A stretch of DNA of 64,000 nt from Dastarcus helophoroides (taxonomy: Eukaryota; Arthropoda; Insecta; Coleoptera; Bothrideridae). Below are positions 1 to 11,799 of the stretch, piece by piece. Every line of letters starts with the position of its first letter. Position 1 is the stretch's first letter. A model generated the notes under the pieces. That model saw nothing but the letters and a program-made list of their open reading frames with translations, was not told the origin of the DNA and did not search any database. Position numbers and translations under genes: made by a program. The stretch covers positions 20,240,536-20,304,535 of the forward strand of contig CM053326.1 in assembly GCA_028583605.1 (NCBI GenBank). The letters are read 5' to 3'.

Positions 1-1590
1 AACTTTAAAAAAATCGCAGCTTGAATTATGAATCTAAGAAAATATTTTTAAATTTCCAAAAAATATGTCAAATCTCTTACGCTTCCAAGATTTTTATATT
101 CTAGAATTTTGAGCAAAATTTGGCAAAACAACATGAGATTTTTTTAAAAATTTTTACTTTTCTCTCAAAGTCTTGGCTTCATTCTTAGCATTTTTATTCA
201 CAAGTCCAGACATTTTTTAGAAAAAAAAAACCTATATTTCGAGTCAAAGTAAAAACTTTGAAAAAATGTATTTAAAAAACCCGGAAGTTTTAAATTTCTG
301 GTCAAAAAGAAAAGTATTCGAAACCTCATAAATAAATTGAAAATTTGTAAACTCAAAAATTCCTTATTCTTCTAAAAATGTCAATTTTTTTTCGAGATCC
401 TTGAGTTAAAGCACGAGTTTGTTTTTTATAAATCTTAAATTTCTCTAATATTTAAACTCTTTTTCAACATCTTGGTGGCATTCAAGATTTTGAATTTAAA
501 AATGTTAAATTCGAGGTTTTTTTTTTATAAGTTTGAACATTAAAGTCCAAAATTAAAAAAAAATTATTTATTTAAAAATATCTCATAATTTCAATGCAAT
601 GCTGATTTTTTGCCCGAATTTTCGAATTAAAATTTCTCCCTTTTTCTGGACAATTTAACCTTCAAAAGAAGTCTTAAGTTTAAAGATCTACAGTTCGATG
701 AAAAAATTCAAATATTTACATTTAAAGTCGAAATTTCGAAATTAAAATCGCAATTTTGAAAATAAACTGAAAATGTCAAGAATTTTTCACACACAAATTC
801 CAATTTTCTTTTGGAATGTTTTTTCTAAAACTAAATTTAATTTTTTTGGTAGTTTTTTTTTTAATTTTGGCTTAAAATTCGTAACTAGGACCAATTTTTT
901 TAGAAATGTTTACTTGGTTGCTCAAAATTTCGACGTTAATTTGAATCTCAAAGTTCCATCAGTTTTCTCCAATTTTCGAACTTAAAAGGTCTAATTTTAA
1001 CTGGCTACCCTTCTTTCAAATTTTGTATTTTTAGTTAGTTTAGTTTTTTCTGGAAATTTTTTCATTTTTCTTTTTCAAAATTCCTTGTTTAGATCTTAAA
1101 CTCAAAAATGGGGGAACATGTTTGTTATATCAACGAATTGTAGAACTTAAATTGTCTAATTTAAACTAGCTAGCCGTCTCTCAAATTTCGTGTTAAAACT
1201 ATGATATTTTACCTTTTAGTATTTTTCTCAATTTTTTTTCCAAGCTCCTCTTTTAGATATTAAAATTAAAGATGCGGGGATTGTTTGTCATAAATCTGGA
1301 CATTTTTTGTAAAATTTTTTATCTTATAATAGATCATTAATTTTTTTATGGAACGGACTGGTCCTTGGTTATCTTCAAAAATTGAAATATAAATCTTAAA
1401 AACAAAAAAAGATTAAAGAACACCACAAAGTTTGCTCTAACGCTTTTTGATAGCCAAAGTAGCATCTTCCGGAGGGATACTAGATCACTATTGTTTTAAT
1501 TTCAATTTTGAAATAAAGCTAAAACTTGAATATACATACGGTTTCAAGTAGCAAGTGTTTTCCAAAATTTGAGCCTTTTTCACAAAATTC
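1..1590. other. AT-rich non-coding DNA
   Basis: No gene is supported here. The sequence is extremely AT-rich and full of short words such as aaatttcga, and the short open frames have lysine/phenylalanine-rich low-complexity translations. Phrases resembling the neighbouring satellite (ttaaa-ctcaaa-atg followed by ctcgacat-like text) appear near 1,097 and 1,258, so the satellite may begin earlier in a more decayed form. A dispersed repeat fragment at 1,345-1,490 is listed separately. Confidence 0.5.
1345..1490 (-). repeat. Dispersed repeat with GAAACGCGTT-type core, decayed copy
   Basis: Read on the minus strand this matches the repeats at 8,755-8,905 (+), 10,675-10,800 (-) and 43,480-43,590 (+). 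It has a gaagatg-like box, a short hairpin, a decayed aaaagcgttagagc and then a stretch ending in an inverted piece that contains ggaacggactggtccttgg. The 8.8-kb copy has the same inverted junction. The core is mutated (CGGAAGAT in place of CTGAAGAT). The family is assigned only by similarity within the window; a Penelope-like terminal repeat is the best guess. Confidence 0.5.
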
Positions 1591-4560
1591 TATGTTTAGA
1601 TCAGCAATTTTTTAATTATTTTTTCCTAAAATTTTGATTTCTAGGCCTTTTCTAGAAATTTCCATTTGGCTTATCAAAATATCGGTTTTAATTCCACATT
1701 TTTCCTCAAAATTTCGATTTTTCTGTAGACTTTGCAAAAAAGCCTCATTTTTATATGCTTTAATCGTTTTCTTGAAATTTGTTTTTTTTTTTAAATGTTT
1801 GTGTTTAGATTGGAATTTCAAAGAATACAAAATAGTTTTTAGCTTTTAAACTCAAAGATGCAAACATATTTTTGCTACAGATCTCGACATTTTTTTGTAA
1901 AATTTCTTATTATAAATTAGATTTATTATTGTTTTAAAGTTTCAACTTTAAAAATCGAAATTAAATTGGGCTAAATCTAGAATATACGTTTTCAAATTGC
2001 AAGTTTTATCCAAAATCTGAGCCTTTTTCACAAAAGTCCACGTTCAAATCAGCAATTTTTTAATTATCCTTCTCTAAAATTTCAACTTCTAGGTTTTATT
2101 TTAGAAATGTTTACATGGCTTATAAAAATATAGGTTTTGATTCGAAATTTTTCCTCAAAATCCCCAAAAACCCAATTTTTATATGCTTTAATCTTTTTCT
2201 CCAAATTTGGGCTTTTTTTCAAAAGTTTGTGATTGAATTGCAATTTCAAAGATTCGAGAATATTTTTAGATTTTAAACTCAAACATGCGAGCATATTTTT
2301 GTCATCTCTCGACATATTTTGTACATTTTTTTATTTTAAAATAAAATATTATTGTTTTAAAAATTTCAACTTTAAAGTCAAAATTAAATAGAGCTAAAGG
2401 TTGAATATATTTTCAAATTGCAAGTGTTTTCCAAATTTTGAACCTTTTTAATAACATTTTACGTTTAGATCACCATTTTTTTTTAATTCTTTTCTAAAAT
2501 TTCAGCTTCTAGGCTTTTTTACAGAAAATTTTATCAATCTTTCCTCAAAATTTTAATTTTTTTCGAAGGTTTATAATAAAACTTAATTTTTGTATGCTTC
2601 AATAATTTTGTTGAAATTTGAGATTTTTTTTAAAGCTTTTGTTCAGATTTCAAGATTCAAGAATATTTTTATACTTTAAACTAAAAAATGTAAGTAAATT
2701 ATTGTCGTAAATCTCGACATATTTTGTAAAATTTTCCATTTTGAAATACAACATTTTTGTTTTAAATATTTTAGCTTTAAACTTCAAATTGAATTGAATT
2801 AAAACTCGAATACGTTTTCAAATTGCAAGTATTCACCAAAATTTGAACCTTATTCACAAAATTTTACATTTAGATCAGCAATTTTTTAATTCTTCTCTAA
2901 AATTTCGACTGCTAGGCTTTTTTAAAGACATTTTTCATTTGATTTTTCCAAATATCGGCATTAATCCCAAATCTTTCCTCAAACTTTGGTTTTTCTGAAA
3001 AGCTTATCGTTTTCTTGAAATTTGGGCTTATTTTTAAAGTTTGTGTTTAGATTTCAATTCCAATGATTTGAGAATATTTTTATACTTTAAACTCAAGAAT
3101 GCGAAAATATTTTCTCCTAAATCTCGGCATGTTTTGTAAAATTATTCATTTTAAAATACAAAATTTTTGTGTTAAAAATTTTAACCTTTAAATCAAAATT
3201 AAATCGGGCTAAAACTGAAATATGTTTTCAGATAGCAAGAGTTTTTTTCCAAAATTTGAACCCTTTAGCAAAATTTCTTGTTTAGATCAGCATTTTTTTA
3301 ATTATTCTCTAAAATTTCGACTTCTAAGGCTTTTGTTTTAAAAAAAATTCATTTGACTTCTTCAAATAGCGACATTAATGCCCTAATCTTTCCTCAAAAT
3401 TTTGATTTTTCTTGAAAGCCTTAGAATAAAACTTATTTTTTATATCCTTTAATCGTTTTGTTAAAATTTGGTCTCTTTTTTAAAGTTTTTATTTGGATTT
3501 TAATTCCAAAGATTGGAGAATATTTTTATACTTTACATTTAAAGATGCGAGAATATTTTTGCAACAAATCCCGACATATTTTGTACAATTTTTCAGTTTA
3601 AAATATGAAAATTTTTGTTTTAAATATTTCAGCTTTAAAATCCCAATTAAATCGAATTAAAACTCGTTTTCGTAAGTTCCAAAATTTGAACCTTTTTTAC
3701 AAAATTCCACGTTAGATCGGCAATTTCTAAATTTTTCTCTAAAATCTCGACTTATAGGGTTTTTTGAGAAATTCTCATTTGTCTTCTCAAAATATCGGCT
3801 TTAATTTCAAATTTTTCCTCAAAATTTCGATTTTTCCCCAAACTTTGTAGAAAAATTTGATTTTTATTCGCTTAGATAATTAGATTTCAATTTCAAAGAT
3901 TTCAAAATATTTCTAGATTTTAAACTCGAAAATACGAGCATATTTTTGGCATTAATCTCGACATTTTTTGTAAAATTTTTCATTTTAAAATAAAAAATGA
4001 TTGTGTTTAAAATTGCAACTTGAAAAGCGAAGTTAGACTTGAATGCGATTGCAAATTGCAAGTTTTTTTTAGAATTTCAACCTTTTTCAAAAAATTTTAC
4101 GTTTGGTCCAGGATTTCTCTAAAATTTTGACTTCAAAGCTTTTTTTTTAGACATTTTCATTTGATTTCTCAAAATATTGGCTTAGGTCTCAAATTTTTGT
4201 TCAAAATTTCGAGTTTTTCTGGAAACCTCGCAATAGAACTTAATTTAATCGTTTTCTCAAAATTTGTCTTTTTTTTCAAAAGTTTGGATTTTAATGTTAA
4301 AAATTTGAGAATATTTTTATTATAAATTTCGAATTTTTCTCTAAATTGCGATGTGTTTTCTGACACTTCTTAGTTTAAACCTCAAAATTATTCACCTTTC
4401 TAAAGTGTTATCTTTAAAGTTAAACTTTTTAGTCAAATATCTAATTCGTTTTATACATTTTGAATTTTCTCAAAATTTGGACATTTCTTCTAAAATTTCG
4501 AATTTAAATTTGAAATTTAAAAAGTTGTATCTTTTTTAATAAATTTTGAGTCATTTCTCG
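1590..4560. repeat. Diverged tandem satellite, about 400-450 bp period
   Basis: The same order of phrases recurs head to tail. A tagatcagcaatttttta-like box starts near 1,598, 2,055, 2,467, 2,873, 3,285, 3,713 and 4,111. It is followed by ctctaaaatttcgacttctaggc, a cctcaaaatttcgattttt box, then ttaaactcaaa-atgcgag (near 1,851, 2,275, 2,677, 3,088, 3,536 and 3,922) and ctcgacatattttgtaaaa. Spacings are roughly 390-457 bp. Copies differ by many substitutions and small indels, so this is an old array. No coding capacity is seen and the short open frames are repeat shadows. Confidence 0.75.
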
Positions 4561-5200
4561 TATTTTCGATTTTTTTCAAAACATTGCAGAGTAAATTTGA
4601 TATTTTTCTATTTTTTAATAAATCGAATTATTCTTCATTTTAGATTCTAATTGGTCAGAAACATTACCATTATTAATTTTATTTTAACATTTCTTCTACC
4701 CAGCTTGGAAATATTTAAATGTCTAGTAATAACAGTTCATAATATCCAAAATCGAAACTTCGACTTTTTCTGGAAATTCTGAGTTTCACGACTAATCGGG
4801 ATATACTTAAAAAGACTTGTACTTGGCGATATCAAAAAATAGAGAGAAATACAACTTTTTGAATAAATCTCAATCCAGATTGTCTAAAATTACACGAAAA
4901 TTATCAAATAAGTTTTAGAAATAAAGTAACCTGAAAAAACTCAACAAATCAACAACCAACCACTGAAAACTACACTCATTTCGCTCTGTTTTTTCGTCCC
5001 ATGTTTCTGTTTTCAAAGCTTAAGATTTTTATGTTAATAAATAGTAGAGATCGACCAAAGATTTCGATCAAAAATTGCCTAACAGAAACTACAAACTTCA
5101 AGGCTGAACTCGAAGTTCTCAAAAAGAAACCAAATATTAAGAGTAAGAGGCAGGACAGACTCCGGAGGCACCCCTACGTTAATCGCAAATGTCTCGGATG
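4561..5200. other. AT-rich non-coding DNA
   Basis: Nothing identifiable apart from AT-rich text of the same style as the satellite. From about 5,140 the composition becomes less AT-rich as the LINE remnant begins. Confidence 0.5.
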
Positions 5201-6660
5201 AGATGGCATGAACGACGACCTGAAGAAATTTGTTGGCAAGAAAACTGGATATCAAATAACAGAGTCCAGGAGGAAGACCATAAAATGTTAATTTGGTGAG
5301 AAGAGATCGGTGCTAGACTCTGCCAAAGGCCTTTGAGATATCCAATGCCACAATCCTAGCCTCACCATGTTTTTCCATAGCTGAATTACAGGATATGAGT
5401 GACAGTAGATCGCTTGAGCGTTGCCTATTCGAGATGATTCTATTCTTCTCCAGATATTTGAGAATACCGACACTGATAACATTTTCCATTACTTTGAATA
5501 TAACGGACAACAAAAATATAGGGCGATTGTTAACCAGATTCTTTTTTTCCCTTTTTAGAGACAGGCTGCACCCTAGCAGATGTCCAGATATCATCAAACA
5601 CACTTTTGTTGTAAGAAAGGGTCAAAAATTTGCTTAGGAGAGGAGTCAACTCTGAAGCGCACTTCTTAAGAACAATAGCGGGGATACCATCAAGGTCAGA
5701 AGCTTTCGATGTGTCGAGCTCGAGGAGAATCTTCCTGACTGTGCGTTGTCTGAAAACAACTTCGGGCATCATCGAAGTGCCAACATTAGGAAGAATAGGA
5801 GGTTCTACATTTCAAGAAGCAAGGTTGGAATTTTCAGCAAACCTTAACGCTAATAGGTCAGCCTTTTCCTTGGAATTAGTCATAATATTGTTGTCATCGA
5901 GTAAAAGTGGAAGACTTGAAGATTCGGACAGTTGATAAGCCTCTGGCGTATTTTACGATCGAAATAACTTTGTCTAGTCAATAACCTGTTTACAAAAATG
6001 TTGAGCATCTACAAAGGGGCTCCGAGTCTCGACTGAGGGATTACTTCGCCATCGACGATATGCGCAATTTTTACAGGAGACGACCCAAGCATATTTTTTT
6101 CTGAACCAAGATTTACTGGGGCAGACTTCTTTTGGGAATGGAGAATTAAGCATTCCATACCAACCCGGATAGTTTCAGTGATGGATTCGGTGTTTGAGGA
6201 AAGGTTGTCTGAGTTAAAGCAGACTTTTGCCATGGGAAAGATGCAAAAAAGTCTCTTAATTCTTCCTAGTTTGCAGAGTTACAGTGCTAAACCCTACGGG
6301 GTTGTGTCTAAGAAGGAGGTGGTATATGAAACGAGCGAGAGGCTGCTGATTGGAATTTTCAAGAGGTGATGTCACAGTGATTTTATATGAATTTGAAGAA
6401 TTGGTAAAGAAAACGTCGAGTGGATTAGGTTGATGGGTATCTACATCAGGAATTCTTGTGGGTTCCTCAACCAATTGCAATAGCCCACAAGTGATGGTGA
6501 AATCCTCTGCCGTCCTTTCTGCGTCGTCAGTTCGGAAAGAAAACCTTAACTAGGACATGTTGTGTACGTTGCAGTCACCGAGAAAGACAACCTCAGCGTT
6601 TGGATAATTCGTCTATAGCTGATCGAAGGTTACTGGAGAGATAAGAAAAGAACTGTCTGC
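5200..6660 (-). pseudogene. Non-LTR retrotransposon (Jockey/I-like) remnant: linker and N-terminal reverse transcriptase
   Basis: Minus-strand frames hold pieces of a LINE ORF2 in the right order but broken by frameshifts and stops. About 6,480-6,256 holds the region after the endonuclease (LVEEPTRIPD, NPLDVFFTNS). About 6,233-6,009 holds a linker (AKVCFNSDNLSSNTESITE). About 5,772-5,530 has VRKILLELDTSKASDLDGIP and VLKKCASELTPLLSKF. About 5,603-5,313 has PIFLLSVIFKVMENVI, then LDISKAFGRVWH, which is the first catalytic block of the RT (normally KAFDRVWH). The YADD block and everything downstream are missing. This is a dead 3'-truncated copy; the clade is not resolved. The fragment at 13.7-14.3 kb looks like the missing C-terminal end of a related copy. 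Confidence 0.8.
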
Positions 6661-8755
6661 ATAAAGGATCGTTTGGAGACAGATAAAGTAAACAACAGAA
6701 TATATATTATTTTGCTTTTGGAGCAGATTTTCAGCCAAATCACATCACAATCAGCAGACTTCCAGTGCTTCTTCTTGTTGACAAGACAGGTCGCTTCGCG
6801 TAAAAGCACAAATTCCCCTTTTCTGTCGAATCTTTGTGTCGAAACTTTATGTTACAGTTTTGAAGCTAAATTTCAAACCCACGACAGAGAATTTAAAATT
6901 TTAAGAAAAATTTCGAATTGAAAGTAAAAATGTCGGAAAAAGTCAACCATCTGGTTTTAAAGTTGAAATTCTAGTAAATATTGGGAAAGACTACAGAAAA
7001 AATCGAGATATGACCACACTGTGATTTTTCATAAAATTATTCCGAATTTTCGCGTAATGAATTTGAAGTAACTGAGCCAAAAGTTTTGATTTTTAAGTAA
7101 AACATCTTTATTTAAAAAATTGAATTTTAACGCAAACGTTTTTGGTGGAATTTCTTTTTCCTCTAAATGTCCAAGTTTTCTGAAAATTTGTGTTAACTAG
7201 AATGTTACTTTTAGAAATTTCGATTTTCTCTCCACACTAATTTTCTTAAAATACAGAACAGAAAGTTTAGAAAAAGTTTAACCAAAAAAAACCATTAGCT
7301 TTTGCATCAAATTTCTGTCTTGAATCCAAAAATTCGAGAGTAGATCCGAAATTTTAAAAACTCTACACAAATCAAAAGTTTTTTTGAAATGTTGAATATC
7401 TTCTTAAAATTTTGACTAATTCAGAAGCTTAATTTTTTCTCTAAAATTTCCTCTTAAAACTTTTTTCGAATGTTTAATCGGATGCTCGAAGGTTTAGCCT
7501 TAAACGTTGAGTTTTGATAAGACTTTTTTCCCGAAATTATGAATTTAACCTCGAATCTTCTATTTTTTCCAAATTTATTAGAACTGAGTTTTTCTTAGTT
7601 TGAGTTCAAAGTTAAAATTTAGAGAAAAAACTTCGAACTTCCTACAATCTACTTAAGCATCGTACTTTCTAAATTAAAGGTAACATTTTTATTAAAATCG
7701 AAATCTAAATGGAAGACAAGTTGGAACTTAAAACAAATATTTTTTCTACACTACGTATTTAGAGTCAAAATGCTGTGAATTGAAGATTCCGAATTTAAAG
7801 TTAATATTTCGAGTTTAAAAAGTTAAACTCAAATTTTTGAGAGTTGGTTTTTTGAATATTAAGCTTTCTTTAAATATATGATTTTATTATTCGAAAATTT
7901 TAACGAAAAATTCAAATAAAAAAATGTCTCGAATTGTCAAATTTTAGAGTTTGAAATCTAATCTATGAATGGAATACTTGTTATAAAGCATTTATTTAAG
8001 CTGTTTAGATTATTTAAATGATCTATACGATTGCTCCTCGTGTCAGTTTTCATCAGTGGTAGGTAAATACGTTGAGGAAAATTCAGTTTTCCTGGCAGAT
8101 CGACAACTGACACAGCGCAACTACTTTCCACCAGAAAGACAGTAATTATATATAATTACAATATAACTTAAAGTATATCCAATATGTACTTCGATAGAGG
8201 GGATAATTCAATATATAGAGGGTGAAGCCTGTTAAATATCTTAGTTTACTGTTGGTTTTTGGTGTCTTGTGTTACAGAATACACGCGATATCCCAACGGA
8301 AATGGCGTAAGTTAACAACTTTTTGAAATAAATCCTTTGGTGTCAAAATTACAATAACTGCTGTGGATAGAAAGAATTTAGCTGCAAATTGGACTTCGTT
8401 TTATTACAAAGGATCTGGGTATCCTTTATACCAGATTCATTTTTTCTTTGTTGCTGATTGCAAAATACATATATCGTGTATCTCCTTGCTGGCGTGTTTT
8501 TACTGAAATTATGTTAAATAGTTTTTTACCCCTATGTATCTGTTTTCAAATCTTTACATATGAGATCTTTGTATCTACATTGTGACGGATATCTGCTGAG
8601 TCGATTTTGTTATTTCTAGGTTTGAATTTCTGGATTTAAATTTAGATTAAATGTTAATTGTTTGCTCAAACCTCTAGGTCTTCGTATTTGCCTTGTATAT
8701 GTGTTCATTAGATTCACTTTGATCCATTTTTTCTTATATCTGAAAAAATAATAGA
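6661..8755. other. AT-rich non-coding DNA
   Basis: No gene or element recognised. Long runs again carry the aaatttcga type of word on both strands, especially 6,900-7,960. The stretch 8,030-8,330 is less AT-rich but shows no supported open frame. Confidence 0.45.
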
Positions 8756-8905
8756 TCCCTCTGAAGATGACAGCTTGGCTATCGAAACGCGTTAGAGCAA
8801 CCTTTGTTGTGTTTTTTAATCTTTCTTGATTTCAGGGGACAAGATTTGTGCTTCAATTTTTGAAGATAACCAAGGACCAGTCCATTCCACAAAAATTCTT
8901 ATATC
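8755..8905 (+). repeat. Dispersed repeat with CTGAAGAT hairpin GAAACGCGTT core
   Basis: CTGAAGAT at 8,761 is followed by a hairpin (gacagc, loop ttg, gctatc), then GAAACGCGTTAGAGCAACC, then a conserved T-rich tail ending in ttcaggggacaag. Immediately after, an inverted piece (aaccaaggaccagtcc) appears, which lies upstream of the core in the 10.7-kb copy. This is therefore a tail-to-tail junction of two repeat pieces. Inverted terminal repeats of this sort are seen in Penelope-like elements; no coding part is present. Confidence 0.6.
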
Positions 8906-10670
8906 TGCATTAACATTTCTAGATCTGTATCTACATCTAGATCATTCGTCTTTGTTTCTGTATTATATGTTGTTTGTTGGGTTCACATTAATTCACTTTG
9001 TTTTTATTTTCTTGCATCTTCTTTGTGACTTTTGTATTATTGGTATTAGGATCCGTATAGACAGGCTCAAAAAAGTTACAAATATTACAAAAAGCAACAT
9101 TTTCGATATGATAACAAACATTTTTCAGCATTTTTTTACTAATGCTAATAATTAAAATGAAACCCATGTGGCACAGTCTTCACTGATTTTTTTCTTAAAC
9201 CAGTACAATGTCTAAAATTTTGAAGGAAAATGTACCAAAATCGTTGGTTAAACCAAAAGTGTACACCCCGCGACTTGGTTTTACAACTTGCGCTTCACAA
9301 AATATATTTCTCATCATATTGCATTTGTCATATGGTCAGTTACAGTGACAGGAAATAAAATTGTTTTGTTCTGTAGAAAGAATCTTGTTTGGTGATCTTA
9401 CGGCATGGATTTAAACACAAAATTGTACCTAATAATCAGTACACAATTTGTACAGTTTCTATTTCCCCGGCAATCATCAAAATACATTTATTCTTGGTAC
9501 CTTATATTTATGGTATAGTTTCTAGCCCTTCAGCCATCTTACATTATTGAATATCATTTGTGATGATTCTTCCTGGGCGTTAACACTTCTAAATAATGAG
9601 TGATAATTAAATTTGTCCTGACGTATTGTCTTTGGCATACGATTTTATCAAAAAGTAGCTGGTCGAGGAAAAAAACAAATATTTTTTTAGAGCCCAAAAT
9701 AACCATCTTGCAAATTCATGTGGTAATTAGTTGAAATGACGACGGTAGAGTCAAGTTGCGAGATAGAAATTGAAATTTTTAGAAATAAAAATCTCACGAT
9801 TTTAAACTGTAAACTTTGGGACGAGAATGTGAAAAATTATTCGAAGATTAAAATAAATTCGTATTTCCAAATTACAAGCTCAATCCCAAAATTTTGACAA
9901 AATAGGGCAAATTATATGATAAACTGAATTCGAGAATTTACCTGAAGCTATGGTTTTAAAGAGAAATATAATTTTCAATTGTAAACCTGAATTAAACAGT
10001 TTTGACAGTATTTATCTGCGAAAGAAAACAATTTTTTTTTTAATTTCGACTCTGACAATGCGAAGTTTAGAATTGAAACTTTATGTATGTTTCTAATCCA
10101 AGTTTAAACTTGAAAACCTCAGTTTGCAAAATTCTAATCTCGATTTTTTTCTCAGAATCTTTTTCCTTTTGGTTTCAAATGTCTAGATCTGACACCTTTA
10201 TAACGTGTCTTCCTCACTAGTAGATGTTATCAAAGATGTTTTACTTCGAGAAAACCATAAATTGCGTAAAAAGTTTAAGGTTAAAATAAAAAATGTTTTT
10301 GTTAGTTCAGCCTCTTCAGTTCCATCCCTAAAAATCTGATTCCGAAAGCTCTACAAAATACTAATCTGTAGCTTCCATATTACCTACTTAAAAGCGCTTT
10401 TAACTCAACGAGAAATTGAAGTTTATAAAGCGTAAGAAATCTCTGGAACCCAAATTCGGTAAACACAGTGGTTGTTCTAACAAATCATAAATTTTTGTCA
10501 ACAGCTGGTTCACGTGTGGGAACACGTGGACTATTTTCTTTTTCTTCTGTCAATCAGTTATTAGTTAGTATCAATTAAGCAAATTCCTTTGCTTCCCAAA
10601 AGAGACTGACACCAGTGCCATTGGGTCCTTGAATTGTGTACATCTAATTATTCAATTTTAATCCACTTGA
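8906..10670. other. AT-rich non-coding DNA
   Basis: No gene supported. An open frame near 8,826-9,155 begins inside the dispersed repeat, is hydrophobic and low in complexity, and resembles no family I know. The rest is AT-rich text without recognisable element termini. Confidence 0.45.
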
Positions 10671-10800
10671 AATACAAGTCTTGTCCCCTGAAACCAAGAA
10701 AGATTAAAAAACACAACAAAAGTTGCTGTAACGCGTTTCGGTAGCCAAGCTATCATCTTCAGAAGGATACCCAAGGATCAGTCCGTTCCACCATAAAAAT
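10670..10800 (-). repeat. Dispersed repeat with CTGAAGAT hairpin GAAACGCGTT core
   Basis: On the minus strand: ggaacggactgatccttgg, then CTGAAGAT from 10,762, a hairpin (gatagc, loop ttg, gctacc), GAAACGCGTT, and a tail ending in ttggtttcaggggacaag. This copy shows the uninterrupted order of the family: the ggaacggact box upstream of the core and the aggggacaag tail downstream. Confidence 0.6.
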
Positions 10801-11799
10801 GCAATCCACTTTGCATTCTTGCTTGGAGCTGCAATCACCAAGTTTGGACAATAATTCTAAATCCCTTTGATATGGGATATTCTAAAATTCCAAATAAAAG
10901 GCTTCTGGCTTTAATGATATCCTCGCCTTTGTCTTTCCTGCAGTAGGGATCCCTCACCTATACACCTTCTGACTTAATAGAGGTCTATAGGCAAGTGACA
11001 TTTTCAGCAAGCTTTTGAATTTGTTTTTATACTACCCAGGGGGGTATGTTCTGCGCTTTGCACCTCTTGGATGGATAAGGAGAATGCTCTTTTCTCGTGT
11101 CGGGGTATTTTCTGAACTTTGCGGCAGTTGACTATATTTAATAGGCGACAGCAAACGTAATTGGCAATTTCGCAGGCTTGCAAATAGATATCCCCGCTTG
11201 AAAAGGCAGCTTTTTCCAAGCTGGTGGTTATTTCTATTTATATAATGTAACATAATGTAACATATTATAACCATGGATACTCTTGCAGATTTTGAATTTT
11301 TGGGGTCAAGCCAGAAATTTCATAGAAGCCCAACTTATCGATAAAAATAGACTTATTTATACTTTTCAATATATTATCAAGGAAAATATTTCAATATAGT
11401 TATAAAAACACAAATCAATAACTTAGTTGCATGGTTGCCATGTTTCGTTTAAATAATTATAAATGAACCTACTTCCATGGGGAAAGACAGATGTCTTTAA
11501 ATTATAGAAAGTATCCTCCTCAACAATACACACGCGATCAGGCTCCATTTTATAAGCCGGCATCAGAATCGCTAAATAATTCATATTTTCATTATAACCC
11601 ATTGTTAATATTACAAATCAGCTGAAATGTTGAAGAGCAACAAAGAATTCAGTCATAAGAGTATTTTTCTCTAATTAATGCAAGCAAAATTCCAAACTTA
11701 TAATAATTATTATTTTTATGAAGTTATGAAAGCAGTTATAGTGCAGTTGCGGTTCATATTTAGAGAAAGTCGTAACTTGCTTCAGCAGAAAAATGTAGT

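Noticed and set aside
773..985. Short open frames in the first 5 kb as small genes
   Set aside because: They follow AT-rich satellite-like text, have Phe/Lys/Asn-rich low-complexity translations and show no conservation signal that I can see.
8826..9155. 109-codon frame as a membrane protein gene
   Set aside because: It begins inside a dispersed repeat, and its hydrophobicity is expected from T-rich sequence. No promoter, splice or homology support.
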